From an uncultured Planctomycetaceae bacterium (lineage in GTDB: Bacteria; Planctomycetota; Planctomycetia; Planctomycetales; Planctomycetaceae): a stretch of 64,000 nt of DNA. The notes under the pieces are model-generated. The model did no database searches. It was not told where the DNA came from and worked only from the letters and a program-made list of their open reading frames with translations. This document shows, in pieces, positions 25,104 through 33,220 of this stretch. Position 1 is the first letter of the stretch. The number at the start of each line of letters is the position of its first letter. Location of the stretch: the NCBI GenBank assembly GCA_943787265.1, contig CALSLT010000015.1, positions 62,001 to 126,000 on the forward strand. Reading direction: 5' to 3'. Both the position numbers and the translations under genes were made by a program.

Positions 25104-26612
25104 TCACGAAAACAGCAGCCGATACAACCTCGCCGATGGCAGGTCCGGAGCAACGACCGTGTCGGGTCTGCCAGCTCTGTTCAAAATATTTTCCGCTGCC
25201 AGATACCCGCTGCGGACGGCGCCTTCCATCGTGGCCGGCCAACCGGTTCGAGTCCAATCGCCCGCAAACTGAAGATTCGCAATTGGCGACTGCTGGACTG
25301 GTCGAATCTCATCGACACCCGGCAGTGGTGAGAAAACCGCTCGATGCTCGGTGATCATTCGACCGCGAATGAGTTTTGCGTCGCAACTCTCCGGCCACAC
25401 TTCGCGTAGTTCCGAATCAACTTTGGCGACGACTTCCTGCTCAGACATCGCCGACAGATCATGAGCCGCGCTAATCACCACCTGCAAACGACAACCGCCG
25501 GCATTCTCCCCCTCACCCGCGGCTGAAACCGCGACCTCTCCCCCAAGAGGTAGAGGTGACTGATTGGGCGGCGGCGAGGCCGAAGCAAGCACCGTCCGGT
25601 TGAACATCCACTGGCTCAGCCGATCGACGAATGTCGCGTGAGGCAACTCGGTCAGAGGCTGGTCGTACCACAAATGCACGCTCGCGATCGGAGCGACTTC
25701 CAATCGATCCAGCAAAACGACGTCAGAGCATTCTGCAAAGTCGTCAGGCAACATCGACTTCACAAGATTGTGCGGGACGGCGAGCACAAACTCATCCGCA
25801 AAGATTTCAGAGCCGTCACGCAACTCGACTCCGGAAATACGTCGCCCGTCAGTCAGCAATCGCTGCACTCCGGCCTTCACGTGAATATCCACAGCATGCT
25901 TCCGCAACGCCGCCGATATTCGGGTCTCGTAAACATCGTCGAGCGGTACTGTTGGAATGGAAACCTGCCATCCAGCATGGCTGGCGAGAAACCCGTCGAC
26001 AAAAACTTTCCGCGCGTGGCGAAGACTGATTCGATCAAGCGACTCGCTCAGAGCACTGACCAGAACCAGGTGCCAGAATCTCCGTTGCACGGTTTCAGAT
26101 TGCCGCTGTCCATCGAGCCAATCCTGAAACGAGCGATCCGTCTTCGTTCTGTCCTTCGCCAATGCCCGCAAACCGAACGCGATCTGCCGCTTCTCGCCAA
26201 GTGTGAACCAGGGCATTTTCATGAACGACGACGCCAGGTGCAGCGGTGCCGGCAACGACGATGCCGCAAAGCGAACAACTTTCGCCTGACCAGGAGGGCC
26301 TACGAAATGCAGTTCTCTCTGAGTCTCAAACAGATCTGCGCAGCCAGTGTCTTCGCAAAACGCCCGAAAGCTCGTGCAGCAGCCCATCGCGACGTGCTGG
26401 CAGTTATCGATCGTTTCGCCCGTTTCGCGATCGATGATCGAACTGGCTCGACCACCAAGCCGCGGTCGTGACTCCAGCACCGTGACCGACATGCCGCGCG
26501 ACGAAAGTGCCGACGCAGCAGCGAGTCCCGCCAGCCCGCCGCCGATCACGACAACGCGTTTTCCCGCATCGGGCTGGGGCGGCGATGGATTTTCTTCGAC
26601 AGAGTCGGACAT
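25104..26612 (-). CDS. hpnE: Hydroxysqualene dehydroxylase-like FAD oxidoreductase
   Basis: A 502-residue FAD-dependent amine-oxidase/phytoene-desaturase-fold enzyme. The dinucleotide motif VVVIGGGLAGLAAASALSSRG is near residue 20, the FAD second segment is RPRLGGRASS, and the end carries ATMEGAVRSGYLAAENIL. The DNCQHVAMGCCTSF segment is characteristic of HpnE, which reduces hydroxysqualene to squalene in hopanoid and sterol-precursor synthesis (with HpnC and HpnD, not in the window). A Gly/Pro-rich stretch of about 25 residues (SPLPLGGEVAVSAAGEGE), encoded near 25507-25560, interrupts the fold and looks like an inserted palindromic repeat. The enzyme could still be active because the insert falls between secondary-structure elements (inference). 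Confidence 0.85.
   Translation of the reverse strand: MSDSVEENPSPPQPDAGKRVVVIGGGLAGLAAASALSSRGMSVTVLESRPRLGGRASSIIDRETGETIDNCQHVAMGCCTSFRAFCEDTGCADLFETQRELHFVGPPGQAKVVRFAASSLPAPLHLASSFMKMPWFTLGEKRQIAFGLRALAKDRTKTDRSFQDWLDGQRQSETVQRRFWHLVLVSALSESLDRISLRHARKVFVDGFLASHAGWQVSIPTVPLDDVYETRISAALRKHAVDIHVKAGVQRLLTDGRRISGVELRDGSEIFADEFVLAVPHNLVKSMLPDDFAECSDVVLLDRLEVAPIASVHLWYDQPLTELPHATFVDRLSQWMFNRTVLASASPPPNQSPLPLGGEVAVSAAGEGENAGGCRLQVVISAAHDLSAMSEQEVVAKVDSELREVWPESCDAKLIRGRMITEHRAVFSPLPGVDEIRPVQQSPIANLQFAGDWTRTGWPATMEGAVRSGYLAAENILNRAGRPDTVVAPDLPSARLYRLLFS
25507..25560. repeat. Palindromic repeat inside hpnE
   Basis: The plus strand shows CCCTCACCCGCGG with a CGCGG/CCGCG hairpin, then ACCTCT-CCCCCA-AGAGGT and AGGTG. 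The pattern resembles the common dispersed element with CCCTCTCCCCC and GGGAGAGGG. It is in frame, contributing a Pro/Gly/Glu/Val-rich insert in HpnE. Confidence 0.5.
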
Positions 26613-26770
26613 AAACGATTCGGGTACTCAAGGAATGAGTCACTTCAAGCAAAGATTGCCCGCAGAGTATAGTGCCGCCACCTGATCCGCTCACCCTGCT
26701 CTGCCGCGCAGAATCAGCATCACAAAGCTGCTCAATCAATCGAGACGGAACTCCCGACCGGCCCATACTC

Positions 26771-27598
26771 ATGCCACTGATCGAAATCTCAGACCTCGAT
26801 GATCCGAGGTTGGACGTTTACAGAAACATCAAGAAAACCAACCTCACACGCTGGTCTGCGCAGTTTATCGCTGAAGGCAAGAAGCTCACGATTCGGCTTC
26901 TGGAAAGTGAGTTCGATGTCGCATCCGTTTTGACGAGCGACAAACACGTCGACCTGCTGAAGCCACACTTGCGCGACAATGTTCCGGCGTTCGTTGTTCC
27001 TCATCAATTGGCACAAATGCTGGTCGGGCAGACGTTCCACGCCGGAATGCTTGGTTGCGGCATTCGAAAGATTCCACCGACGCTCGAAGAGTTGATGCAG
27101 ATTGAGCGGCGCCACCTGATCGCCGTTTGTTGCGGCGTCGAAAACCTGGAGAACATGGGAGGAATCATCCGAGCAGCGGCTGGTTTTGGCGCCACGGCCC
27201 TGTTGCTGGGCCCCGGCTGTTGCGACGCGTTTTCCCGACGTGCTCTGCGAGTCTCAATGGGCGGCGCGTTGAACATCCCCATTATCGAAGCCGGCGAAGA
27301 GCTAAGCTCGATGCTGAGCACGCTGCGGGACCAGCACCGCTTCAATCTGATCGCGTCGATTCTGGATGACAACGCATTGCGACTGCGCGATTGTCCAACC
27401 GACGGCAACGTCGCAGTTCTGCTGGGAAACGAAGACGCCGGCCTGGACGGCAAATGGCTCGATCTGTGCAGCCATCGCGTCACCATCCCGATGCACTCCG
27501 GGACCGATTCGCTAAACGTCGCCGTGGCCGCTGCCGTGTTTATGCACCATTTTGCCGAGAACATTATTGAGGCGGCAACAGGCACTGGCGAACGTTAA
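26771..27598 (+). CDS. SpoU/TrmH-family RNA 2'-O-methyltransferase
   Basis: A 275-residue SPOUT methyltransferase that transfers a methyl group from SAM to a ribose 2'-OH of tRNA or rRNA. The three motifs are present: NMGGIIRAAAGFGA, GNEDAGLD and IPMHSGTDSLNVAVAAAVFMH. An N-terminal substrate-binding part precedes the knotted domain. The ATG at 26771 fits the family start; the frame is open upstream but lacks the signature. It is divergent from hpnE, with 158 bases between starts. Which nucleotide is methylated cannot be told (TrmH and RlmB-type proteins both fit). Confidence 0.88.
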   Translation: MPLIEISDLDDPRLDVYRNIKKTNLTRWSAQFIAEGKKLTIRLLESEFDVASVLTSDKHVDLLKPHLRDNVPAFVVPHQLAQMLVGQTFHAGMLGCGIRKIPPTLEELMQIERRHLIAVCCGVENLENMGGIIRAAAGFGATALLLGPGCCDAFSRRALRVSMGGALNIPIIEAGEELSSMLSTLRDQHRFNLIASILDDNALRLRDCPTDGNVAVLLGNEDAGLDGKWLDLCSHRVTIPMHSGTDSLNVAVAAAVFMHHFAENIIEAATGTGER

Positions 27599-27766
27599 AC
27601 GCTCGTCAATTCGCAGTACCGATACCCGTTGTCCGAAACTCGCCAGTCAGTTCGAGACAGGTCACTTGCGGCCAACTCTGACAAAGACGAACATCGGACC
27701 TCGATCATTCACGTTCTTAACTAAGCAAATCAATACACAAAAGAGCAGCGAAGCAGGACCAGAGAG

Positions 27767-28237
27767 ATGCGTACAGAGCCAATTCACCGGATGCACCTGA
27801 AAGGCCCCTGGGATTACGAATGGGTCGAAGGCCCAACCGGCTCGGCGAGTTCGGACGAAGACGAAGACATGACAATGGACTCCCCGCTGCTGACGAATTT
27901 CCGAGTCCGCATGCCGTCCTCCGTGCAGGAAGCGTTCGGCAACATGTCGGGGCGGGTCATTTTTCGCAGACGATTTCAGAAGCCAACGAATCTCGACAGC
28001 AACGAGCGAGTACACATCGCTTTCGACGGGATCGGTGGTCGAGCTGAGGTCTCCGTCAATGGGAAGACGCTCGGAAGTCTGTCGAACAATTCGGAAACGG
28101 TTTCATTCGACATGACGGAAGCGCTTGAGCAGTCGAATGAATTGGCAGTCGACCTGACCATCGTGTGGAACGACGACGTGGAACCGGGGGGGCTTTTCCA
28201 ACCGGTAGCCGTCGAGATTCACCGAGACACCCCTTAA
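27767..28237 (+). CDS. Stand-alone galactose-binding-like beta-sandwich protein
   Basis: A 156-residue protein that resembles the N-terminal sugar-binding domain of glycoside hydrolase family 2. It shows LKGPWDYEW, GRVIFRRRFQKPTN and VHIAFDGIGGRAEVSVNGKTLG, the typical order of F..R.F followed by a strand, then G.GG.AEV.VNG. There is no catalytic barrel, and no signal peptide is visible. AGAGAG precedes the ATG. It is probably intracellular or a degenerate adapter. An Asp/Glu-rich loop lies near residues 30-36. The carbohydrate-binding role is inference from fold resemblance. Confidence 0.5.
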   Translation: MRTEPIHRMHLKGPWDYEWVEGPTGSASSDEDEDMTMDSPLLTNFRVRMPSSVQEAFGNMSGRVIFRRRFQKPTNLDSNERVHIAFDGIGGRAEVSVNGKTLGSLSNNSETVSFDMTEALEQSNELAVDLTIVWNDDVEPGGLFQPVAVEIHRDTP

Positions 28238-28260
28238 GCGATCGTCGTCAATCAGAATCA

Positions 28261-28734
28261 CTATTCCGTGACTGGTAAATCGAGTCGATACCTCGGCGTG
28301 CCACGGTAAAGCCAAACGACCAGGCCGAACGGAATGACCATCGACATGGCGGCGAAGATTCTGGCATCAGTCAGGCTGCCCTGAGTGACCGCGGTAACGT
28401 TCCAGCCGACTCCTGCTCCAAACATACCGCTAAGAATGGACAGGAGAATGAGGTCTCGATGCCATCGCCAGGCTTCGGAGCAAAATCGCTGGCGCATCAG
28501 GAGTCCGCCGCCACTCCAGTCTGCGTGGTAAAACAGTCGCGACTCGATTCGTTGAAACACGAATACGGAGTACGCATACCCGGCGACTCCCAACGAACAC
28601 CCGATCAGCGCCGCAAAGCCATCTCCAAACAGGGCAAGCACGCATCGTGGAGTAATCGCCAGGAAGACCGCGATCCGAGAACCGATCATGATCAAAGCGG
28701 CAATTTTTGCCAGCAGGTCACGAAGCACCGACAT
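28261..28734 (-). CDS. Membrane protein of unknown function
   Basis: A 157-residue protein with about four hydrophobic segments (IAALIMIGSRIAVFLAI, FAALIGCSLGVAGYAYS, LILLSILSGMFGAGVGW, IFAAMSMVIPFGLVVWLY). It is the last gene of a same-strand group with the SAF protein, a larger membrane protein and the acyltransferase. Function unknown. Confidence 0.6.
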   Translation of the reverse strand: MSVLRDLLAKIAALIMIGSRIAVFLAITPRCVLALFGDGFAALIGCSLGVAGYAYSVFVFQRIESRLFYHADWSGGGLLMRQRFCSEAWRWHRDLILLSILSGMFGAGVGWNVTAVTQGSLTDARIFAAMSMVIPFGLVVWLYRGTPRYRLDLPVTE

Positions 28735-28776
28735 GTGAAAAAACCTTGCAACACTTTGGTGTCTGCAGATGAGTAA

Positions 28777-29154
28777 TCACGGAACGTCCACGTACTCTTT
28801 TGAGTGCTCACCGCGGCGTTTAAGAGACGCGGCATGAATTGGCGTCGCCGGCTCAATCTCTTTTTGCACAACTCGGCCGACAATCAGACGCTCTGAGAGA
28901 ATGACGTCGTCGCGGATTTCTCGGACCGGCCACGGTCCTTTTCCAATATCACCCTGCCGGACAACCATTCCCGGCTTCAAAGCGGTAACAGCCATCGGAA
29001 TCGTTCGAGTCTCTAAGCCTTCACGCTGAAGTGTCAGCTGCGGCTGCTCCAGCGCGTCGAGAGTCTTCATCACTGAGAAGAACCCGAACATCACAAAAAC
29101 ACCAAGCATTGCGACAATCGCCAGCATTGCTCTGGCAGGAGTCAGAAGTCTCAT
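28777..29154 (-). CDS. Mini-CpaB: single-TM SAF-domain protein
   Basis: A 125-residue protein with an N-terminal membrane helix (ARAMLAIVAMLGVFVMFGFF) and a SAF-type domain. The SAF signature is the order IPMAVTALKPGMVVRQGDIGKGPWP ... LIVGRVVQKEIEPATPIHAASL, which matches the core of CpaB/FlgA proteins. CpaB proteins are normally about 250-400 residues with a second RcpC-like domain, which is missing here. SAF domains bind or chaperone pilus or flagellar components. The gene sits among membrane proteins and an acyltransferase, not with other Tad genes, so its partner is unclear. Confidence 0.7.
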   Translation of the reverse strand: MRLLTPARAMLAIVAMLGVFVMFGFFSVMKTLDALEQPQLTLQREGLETRTIPMAVTALKPGMVVRQGDIGKGPWPVREIRDDVILSERLIVGRVVQKEIEPATPIHAASLKRRGEHSKEYVDVP

Positions 29155-29181
29155 GGCTCCACTTTCTGCCTGGCTTCGGCA

Positions 29182-29949
29182 TCAGGTTAGCGACGCAACA
29201 ACTTCTGGAGATTGAGCCGGCGTGTCACCAGAATCCCGAAGCTGAGTCTTCAGCAATTCCAACTGCAAATGCAGACGTTGCTCGGGCCAGTCATCGACAA
29301 CTCGCGAGGCCTGTTCGGCCGTGCAACTGGTTTCCTGCCGAAAAATTCCGATCGCAGCCATAAGGTCACCGTTGGCAATTAAGGCATCCATCCGCGATAC
29401 GAGTTGCTCGGACCAGTTCCCGATCACTCGCTGACCGATCTCGCCAATTTGCTCATGCAGCGATTCGTTCGACACTCCTCTAACGTCGTCGCTCTTGCCA
29501 GCTCGAAGTACGAACGTCGCTCCAAACACGAGTCCAATTCCGATGAACGCAAGGAACGACATCAGCCCAGCCTGCTTCTGCAGCGGACTGTTGATCGAGT
29601 AGTTGACTGCTTCGCGAAACCCGTCAGTCATGCAGACCATTGATAGCTTGCCGACTGCCGCTCCAAAACTCAGAGCAACAACCCCCAGACACAAAGCACC
29701 TGCGAGTCCGGCGGCACGATTCTCGGCCTGCCGAATACAACGCAGCCGATAAACGAGCCACGATGCAAATCCCACGCAGAACAACGCCGGCAGCATGCCG
29801 GCCATCGTTCGAGCGGGAGCGTATAGCTGACTCGATCGCCCCGAGAGAGCGGCGGCAATCATCACCAGGCCCGCGAATCCCAGATTGATCTCAAGGACCA
29901 ACAGCAGGATTTCGTTCAGACCAAATGTCAGTCGTAGTTTTTTCTTCAT
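29182..29949 (-). CDS. Multi-pass membrane protein of unknown function
   Basis: A 255-residue protein with four to five hydrophobic segments (LLLVLEINLGFAGLVMIAAAL, MLPALFCVGFASWLVYRL, LAGALCLGVVALSFGAAVG, GLMSFLAFIGIGLVFGATFV) and a cytoplasmic helical C-terminus. The C-terminus has an acidic/Gln-rich tail (QLELLKTQLRD). The start at 29949 (MKKKLRLTFG) is preferred to the longer frame at 30021. It is placed between the acyltransferase and the SAF protein. The plan vaguely resembles MotA/TolQ proteins but no motif supports that. Confidence 0.62.
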   Translation of the reverse strand: MKKKLRLTFGLNEILLLVLEINLGFAGLVMIAAALSGRSSQLYAPARTMAGMLPALFCVGFASWLVYRLRCIRQAENRAAGLAGALCLGVVALSFGAAVGKLSMVCMTDGFREAVNYSINSPLQKQAGLMSFLAFIGIGLVFGATFVLRAGKSDDVRGVSNESLHEQIGEIGQRVIGNWSEQLVSRMDALIANGDLMAAIGIFRQETSCTAEQASRVVDDWPEQRLHLQLELLKTQLRDSGDTPAQSPEVVASLT

Positions 29950-30051
29950 GATGTCTAACCAGAAAACTATGGAGTTGGCCCTTGTGCTACTGGCGTGAAA
30001 CCTCGTCGATTTCGAGATCACATCGACCGGCAGCCTTCTTCTGCAACGCGT

Positions 30052-31227
30052 CTACGCACCTGAGTAAACCTTGAGTGACGGTGCATTCGCTGGCACAGCA
30101 GCCTGTTCGTCAGCAGCAACTTCAACTTTGACCGGTGGACGTTGAACCGGGATATCGCCCGTTTCGGCAGCGCGGCGACGTTTGAGTAACTGAGCGGCCG
30201 GAGACAACTTTGCGTAGTGCCCGTAAGCAATCGAAGTCACTTCAGAATTGCTCCACGTGCCGACTCGCTGTGCGTCATGTGGCTGAAACACGATCTGCTG
30301 GTCATCCCGCATGAAGCTGTCTCGGAGCATGTGTCCGAGCAGACAGGTCAAAGCAGCGTCGCCGAATTCTTCCCGAGCTCCCAGGAACACATTCTCGAGA
30401 CGACCTTCTGTCCGATAATTGTAGGCACAAGCCGCCGGACGCCCCGACACAGTCAGAGAGCAGAACTCAACAGCTCCTGCGTCCACCGCTGCTGAGTGAG
30501 CATCTTTCATGACGGCCAGTTCGCGATCGTCACGTCGCCCTCGGCCTTTGGCATCACGACGAATTCCTTCGAAGACGCGAAACAGATCCCAGCGTCTGTC
30601 AGTCGCTCCGACAGTGCCGCCTTCTGGACGCCATCGATGAAAAGAGATCGGGCCACAATGCTCAATGACTTTTTCGGACTGAATGAAATCCTTCCGCGCC
30701 GACATATTGCGGCTTCCCATGTAGTTGTCCCAACAATCCGCCATCTCGACAACGGGATGTGCAACGGCACCATTTCGAAGCGGCTTCAGTCGAGCGTTCC
30801 GAAGAGCGTTACTCGTTCGAAGATTGTCGTTACCAAACTCGTCGACCTGTGGCAGTTCCAGCGCCTTCCAGTTTCGTTGAGTTTTACGGACATGGCTGAA
30901 TGCGGTACTGAGCGTTGCGGCTGGGTTCGGTCCGATCGCTCCGTAAAACGGGACGAACGTATTTTTCGGCCATGACAGAACCGGTGCTGTGCCGAGTGCC
31001 GTCTCAACCTGCCGAGTGACCAGGGGCACGATCCCGATCGGCTTCGTTCGCAAAGTTACCAGCAGAACACGAAGTTCCTGCTTGTCTCCATAAGTCCGCC
31101 AGTAACTTCTCAACCAATCCCAGGACTGCACGAAGGATGCGTTCGGAGTTTTTTCCCAAAGCTCACGCCAGGTAACACGCAGATTCGCCAACTCTTCAAA
31201 CGTGTTGATTTCCGAAACCGCAATCAT
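30052..31227 (-). CDS. FemAB/GNAT-like acyltransferase
   Basis: A 391-residue protein of the GNAT superfamily, close to the FemAB/CelD (Acetyltransf_6) type. N-terminal halves read NASFVQSWDWLRSYWRTYG and LLVTLRTKPIGIVPL. The C-terminal GNAT half has FCSLTVSGRPAACAYNYRTEGRLENVFLGAREEFGDAALTCLLGHML. Such proteins transfer acyl or aminoacyl groups to peptidoglycan, glycans or lipids. The ATG at 31227 is used; a longer start (31251) adds MLATLGAV. The C-terminal 50 residues are Pro/Val/Ala-rich. It heads an operon with two membrane proteins and the SAF protein, suggesting an envelope role (inference). Confidence 0.75.
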   Translation of the reverse strand: MIAVSEINTFEELANLRVTWRELWEKTPNASFVQSWDWLRSYWRTYGDKQELRVLLVTLRTKPIGIVPLVTRQVETALGTAPVLSWPKNTFVPFYGAIGPNPAATLSTAFSHVRKTQRNWKALELPQVDEFGNDNLRTSNALRNARLKPLRNGAVAHPVVEMADCWDNYMGSRNMSARKDFIQSEKVIEHCGPISFHRWRPEGGTVGATDRRWDLFRVFEGIRRDAKGRGRRDDRELAVMKDAHSAAVDAGAVEFCSLTVSGRPAACAYNYRTEGRLENVFLGAREEFGDAALTCLLGHMLRDSFMRDDQQIVFQPHDAQRVGTWSNSEVTSIAYGHYAKLSPAAQLLKRRRAAETGDIPVQRPPVKVEVAADEQAAVPANAPSLKVYSGA

Positions 31228-31654
31228 CACTGCTCCCAACGTGGCAAGCATGCCACAAAAAGTGATTCTCGATCGTCCATCACAGCTGTAGTCGCTGCCG
31301 TGAACTGAACCGCCGAGTGCGCGTCGCCGTCCGACACCTCACTCAGACGAGAAACTGGTAATCGCAACCACCGTGCCGCGTCCCGCGAGGATTGACCGAA
31401 CAAACGACCGAGAACCTGTCGTGGCCAGCGTATCCAAACGACTTCTCAGAGCGGCCGAATTCTCGCAAACACTTGCAGAGCCTCAGTTTCAGCGCACTCG
31501 GCGGCCTCAAACTTTGTCTACCTTCGCTGTTTCAAAAGGTTGACAGCGCGTTCGACAACGGTGAACGCGCCACGGCAAGGGCAGCCTGAATGTTGTGAAG
31601 CGGCAACATCCATGCGGTGATCCAGCAACGTGTTGCCTCTCGGCACACACCCGA
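31228..31654. other. Non-coding region upstream of acyltransferase operon
   Basis: About 430 bases with no convincing gene; the small plus-strand frame at 31392-31589 is polar and unsupported. The promoter of the acyltransferase operon is probably here, and the terminator of the rluA unit lies at the right end. Confidence 0.4.
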
Positions 31655-32125
31655 TCATCGAGTCTGGTAGTCGCTCTCACGCGGTGCGTCTGACGGGCCT
31701 TCGTGACAAAGCGTCAAAATCACAACTCCGATTCCGACGACAGCGACGCCTTCAAATACTGTCCACCAGACAGGCATCGATTCGGCAATATCCACTCCCA
31801 CCAGAAGCAGACCGGCAACGGCGATAACTCGGCCGTACCAACGGATCAATAAACGGTAGTGAGCAACGTCGCTCGCCAGAACGAGCAACATCGCCCCGTG
31901 GATTCCGTAAAGCAATGACGTAGAGCGGGCCAGGTATCCGACAATTCGCCCCGATGGCAAAGTCCCCAACCCAACAGCCTCATGCGCCCAGCCAAGCCAC
32001 CCGTCTGGCAGAAAGACCACGACGATGGCCAGCAGATCTGCAACTCCGACCAGCATCAGGAAAAGCCTCAGCAGCCGATCCTTCGTGTTGGGCGTTTCGT
32101 CATGCTGGTCCGTAGTTGCCGTCAC
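31655..32125 (-). CDS. Membrane protein of unknown function
   Basis: A 156-residue protein with four hydrophobic segments (LFLMLVGVADLLAIVVVFL, SLLYGIHGAMLLVLASDV, VIAVAGLLLVGVDIAESMP, VAVVGIGVVILTLC). The start is GTG, overlapping the rluA stop by four bases (GTGA), so the two are translationally coupled. Function unknown. It has no motif linking it to RNA modification. Confidence 0.7.
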   Translation of the reverse strand: MTATTDQHDETPNTKDRLLRLFLMLVGVADLLAIVVVFLPDGWLGWAHEAVGLGTLPSGRIVGYLARSTSLLYGIHGAMLLVLASDVAHYRLLIRWYGRVIAVAGLLLVGVDIAESMPVWWTVFEGVAVVGIGVVILTLCHEGPSDAPRESDYQTR

Positions 32126-33159
32126 GAGTCGCCGCTCTCCTCGTTGTTGTCATTCTGCAAGCCACCCGCTGAACGCAGCCCGTCTACAAAGCCTGCAAGA
32201 TCAGCAGGCAAATCAGATTCAAACGTCAGCCGCTGACCGGACTCCGGATGGTCGAATGCCAGCAGCCGAGCGTGCAGAGCAAGGCGTGGAACGCGACTTT
32301 CATCAGGTACTGTCTCGCCGCCAAACGGTCCGCGGTACATCACGTCACCACAGACCGGGTGCCCCTGCTCTGCCAGATGAATTCGAATCTGATGCGTCCG
32401 CCCCGTTTCCAGACGACAGTTTACCAATGAATACTGACCTAACGCCTCGACAGATTCGACGTGAGTTGCTGCCGCCTTACCTTCGGTTTCTGAAGTCGTG
32501 CTGCCACGAAGTCCGTCGCCGCGATCACGAACCAGTCGACCTTTGACAACGCCCGTCTCAGCAGTCCCGGCGACGACCGTCTGATAGACGCGGTCTACCG
32601 AGTGCTCGGCAAACTGCTTGACGAGACTCTGTTCGGCTTCCAACGACCTTGCGAAAACCAGCAACCCGCTCGTGTCCCGGTCGAGTCGATGCACTGACCG
32701 AACATGCTGACGACGCAGCTTTGGTGGCAACGATGAAAGATTTCGTTTGCTTCGAGTCGCCGCTCCGACGGCTCGAAGCACGCTTTCATCGGCAGATGGT
32801 TGCTGCATGCGTCGTTTGATCGGCCAGTTGATTTCCGCAACGTGTCGAAGAGAAACCATGCCCGACGGTTTCTCAATCACAACCACCGATTCGTCGAGAT
32901 GCAGAATGTTGACATCGCCATCGTCAGGGGGAGGCGGCAACGGAGCATCGGCGAGAAACACATGCTCCGAAGCCGTCAGACGCCGAGCGACGTCCAGACA
33001 AAGCACGCCCGAAACGGTCACGCGGCGACGTTCAACCATTTTGCGAATCTGCCGCCAGGACTGGTCGGGGAGAAACTCGCGTAACGCCTGGCAGATTGTC
33101 TTCCCGGCAAGTTCAGCAGGTACGTCCCAGTCATTGCCGGGCGCGGTCGTGTTTGACAT
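32122..33159 (-). CDS. RluA-family pseudouridine synthase
   Basis: A 345-residue pseudouridine synthase that isomerises uridine in rRNA or tRNA. It has an N-terminal S4-like RNA-binding domain (DQSWRQIRKMVERRRVTVSG) and the RluA catalytic domain with VHRLDRDTSGLLVFARS, where the Asp after the Arg-Leu is the nucleophile. Later GRTHQIRIHLAEQGHPVCGD is diagnostic. It overlaps the downstream membrane-protein gene by GTGA. The upstream gene on the same strand is a secreted esterase, 61 bases away. The target uridine is unknown. Confidence 0.93.
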   Translation of the reverse strand: MSNTTAPGNDWDVPAELAGKTICQALREFLPDQSWRQIRKMVERRRVTVSGVLCLDVARRLTASEHVFLADAPLPPPPDDGDVNILHLDESVVVIEKPSGMVSLRHVAEINWPIKRRMQQPSADESVLRAVGAATRSKRNLSSLPPKLRRQHVRSVHRLDRDTSGLLVFARSLEAEQSLVKQFAEHSVDRVYQTVVAGTAETGVVKGRLVRDRGDGLRGSTTSETEGKAAATHVESVEALGQYSLVNCRLETGRTHQIRIHLAEQGHPVCGDVMYRGPFGGETVPDESRVPRLALHARLLAFDHPESGQRLTFESDLPADLAGFVDGLRSAGGLQNDNNEESGDS

Positions 33160-33220
33160 TTGGAGCAGTTCGAATTCGTATGAGTATATTGAGAGTAAGT
33201 TTGCGAAATTGACGAAGGCA

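Noticed and set aside
25638..26471. Plus-strand open frame of 277 residues opposite hpnE
   Set aside because: Shadow of HpnE; basic, low-structure sequence with no recognisable motif.
31392..31589. Small plus-strand open frame in the gap before the acyltransferase operon
   Set aside because: TTG start, polar composition and no ribosome site; insufficient support.
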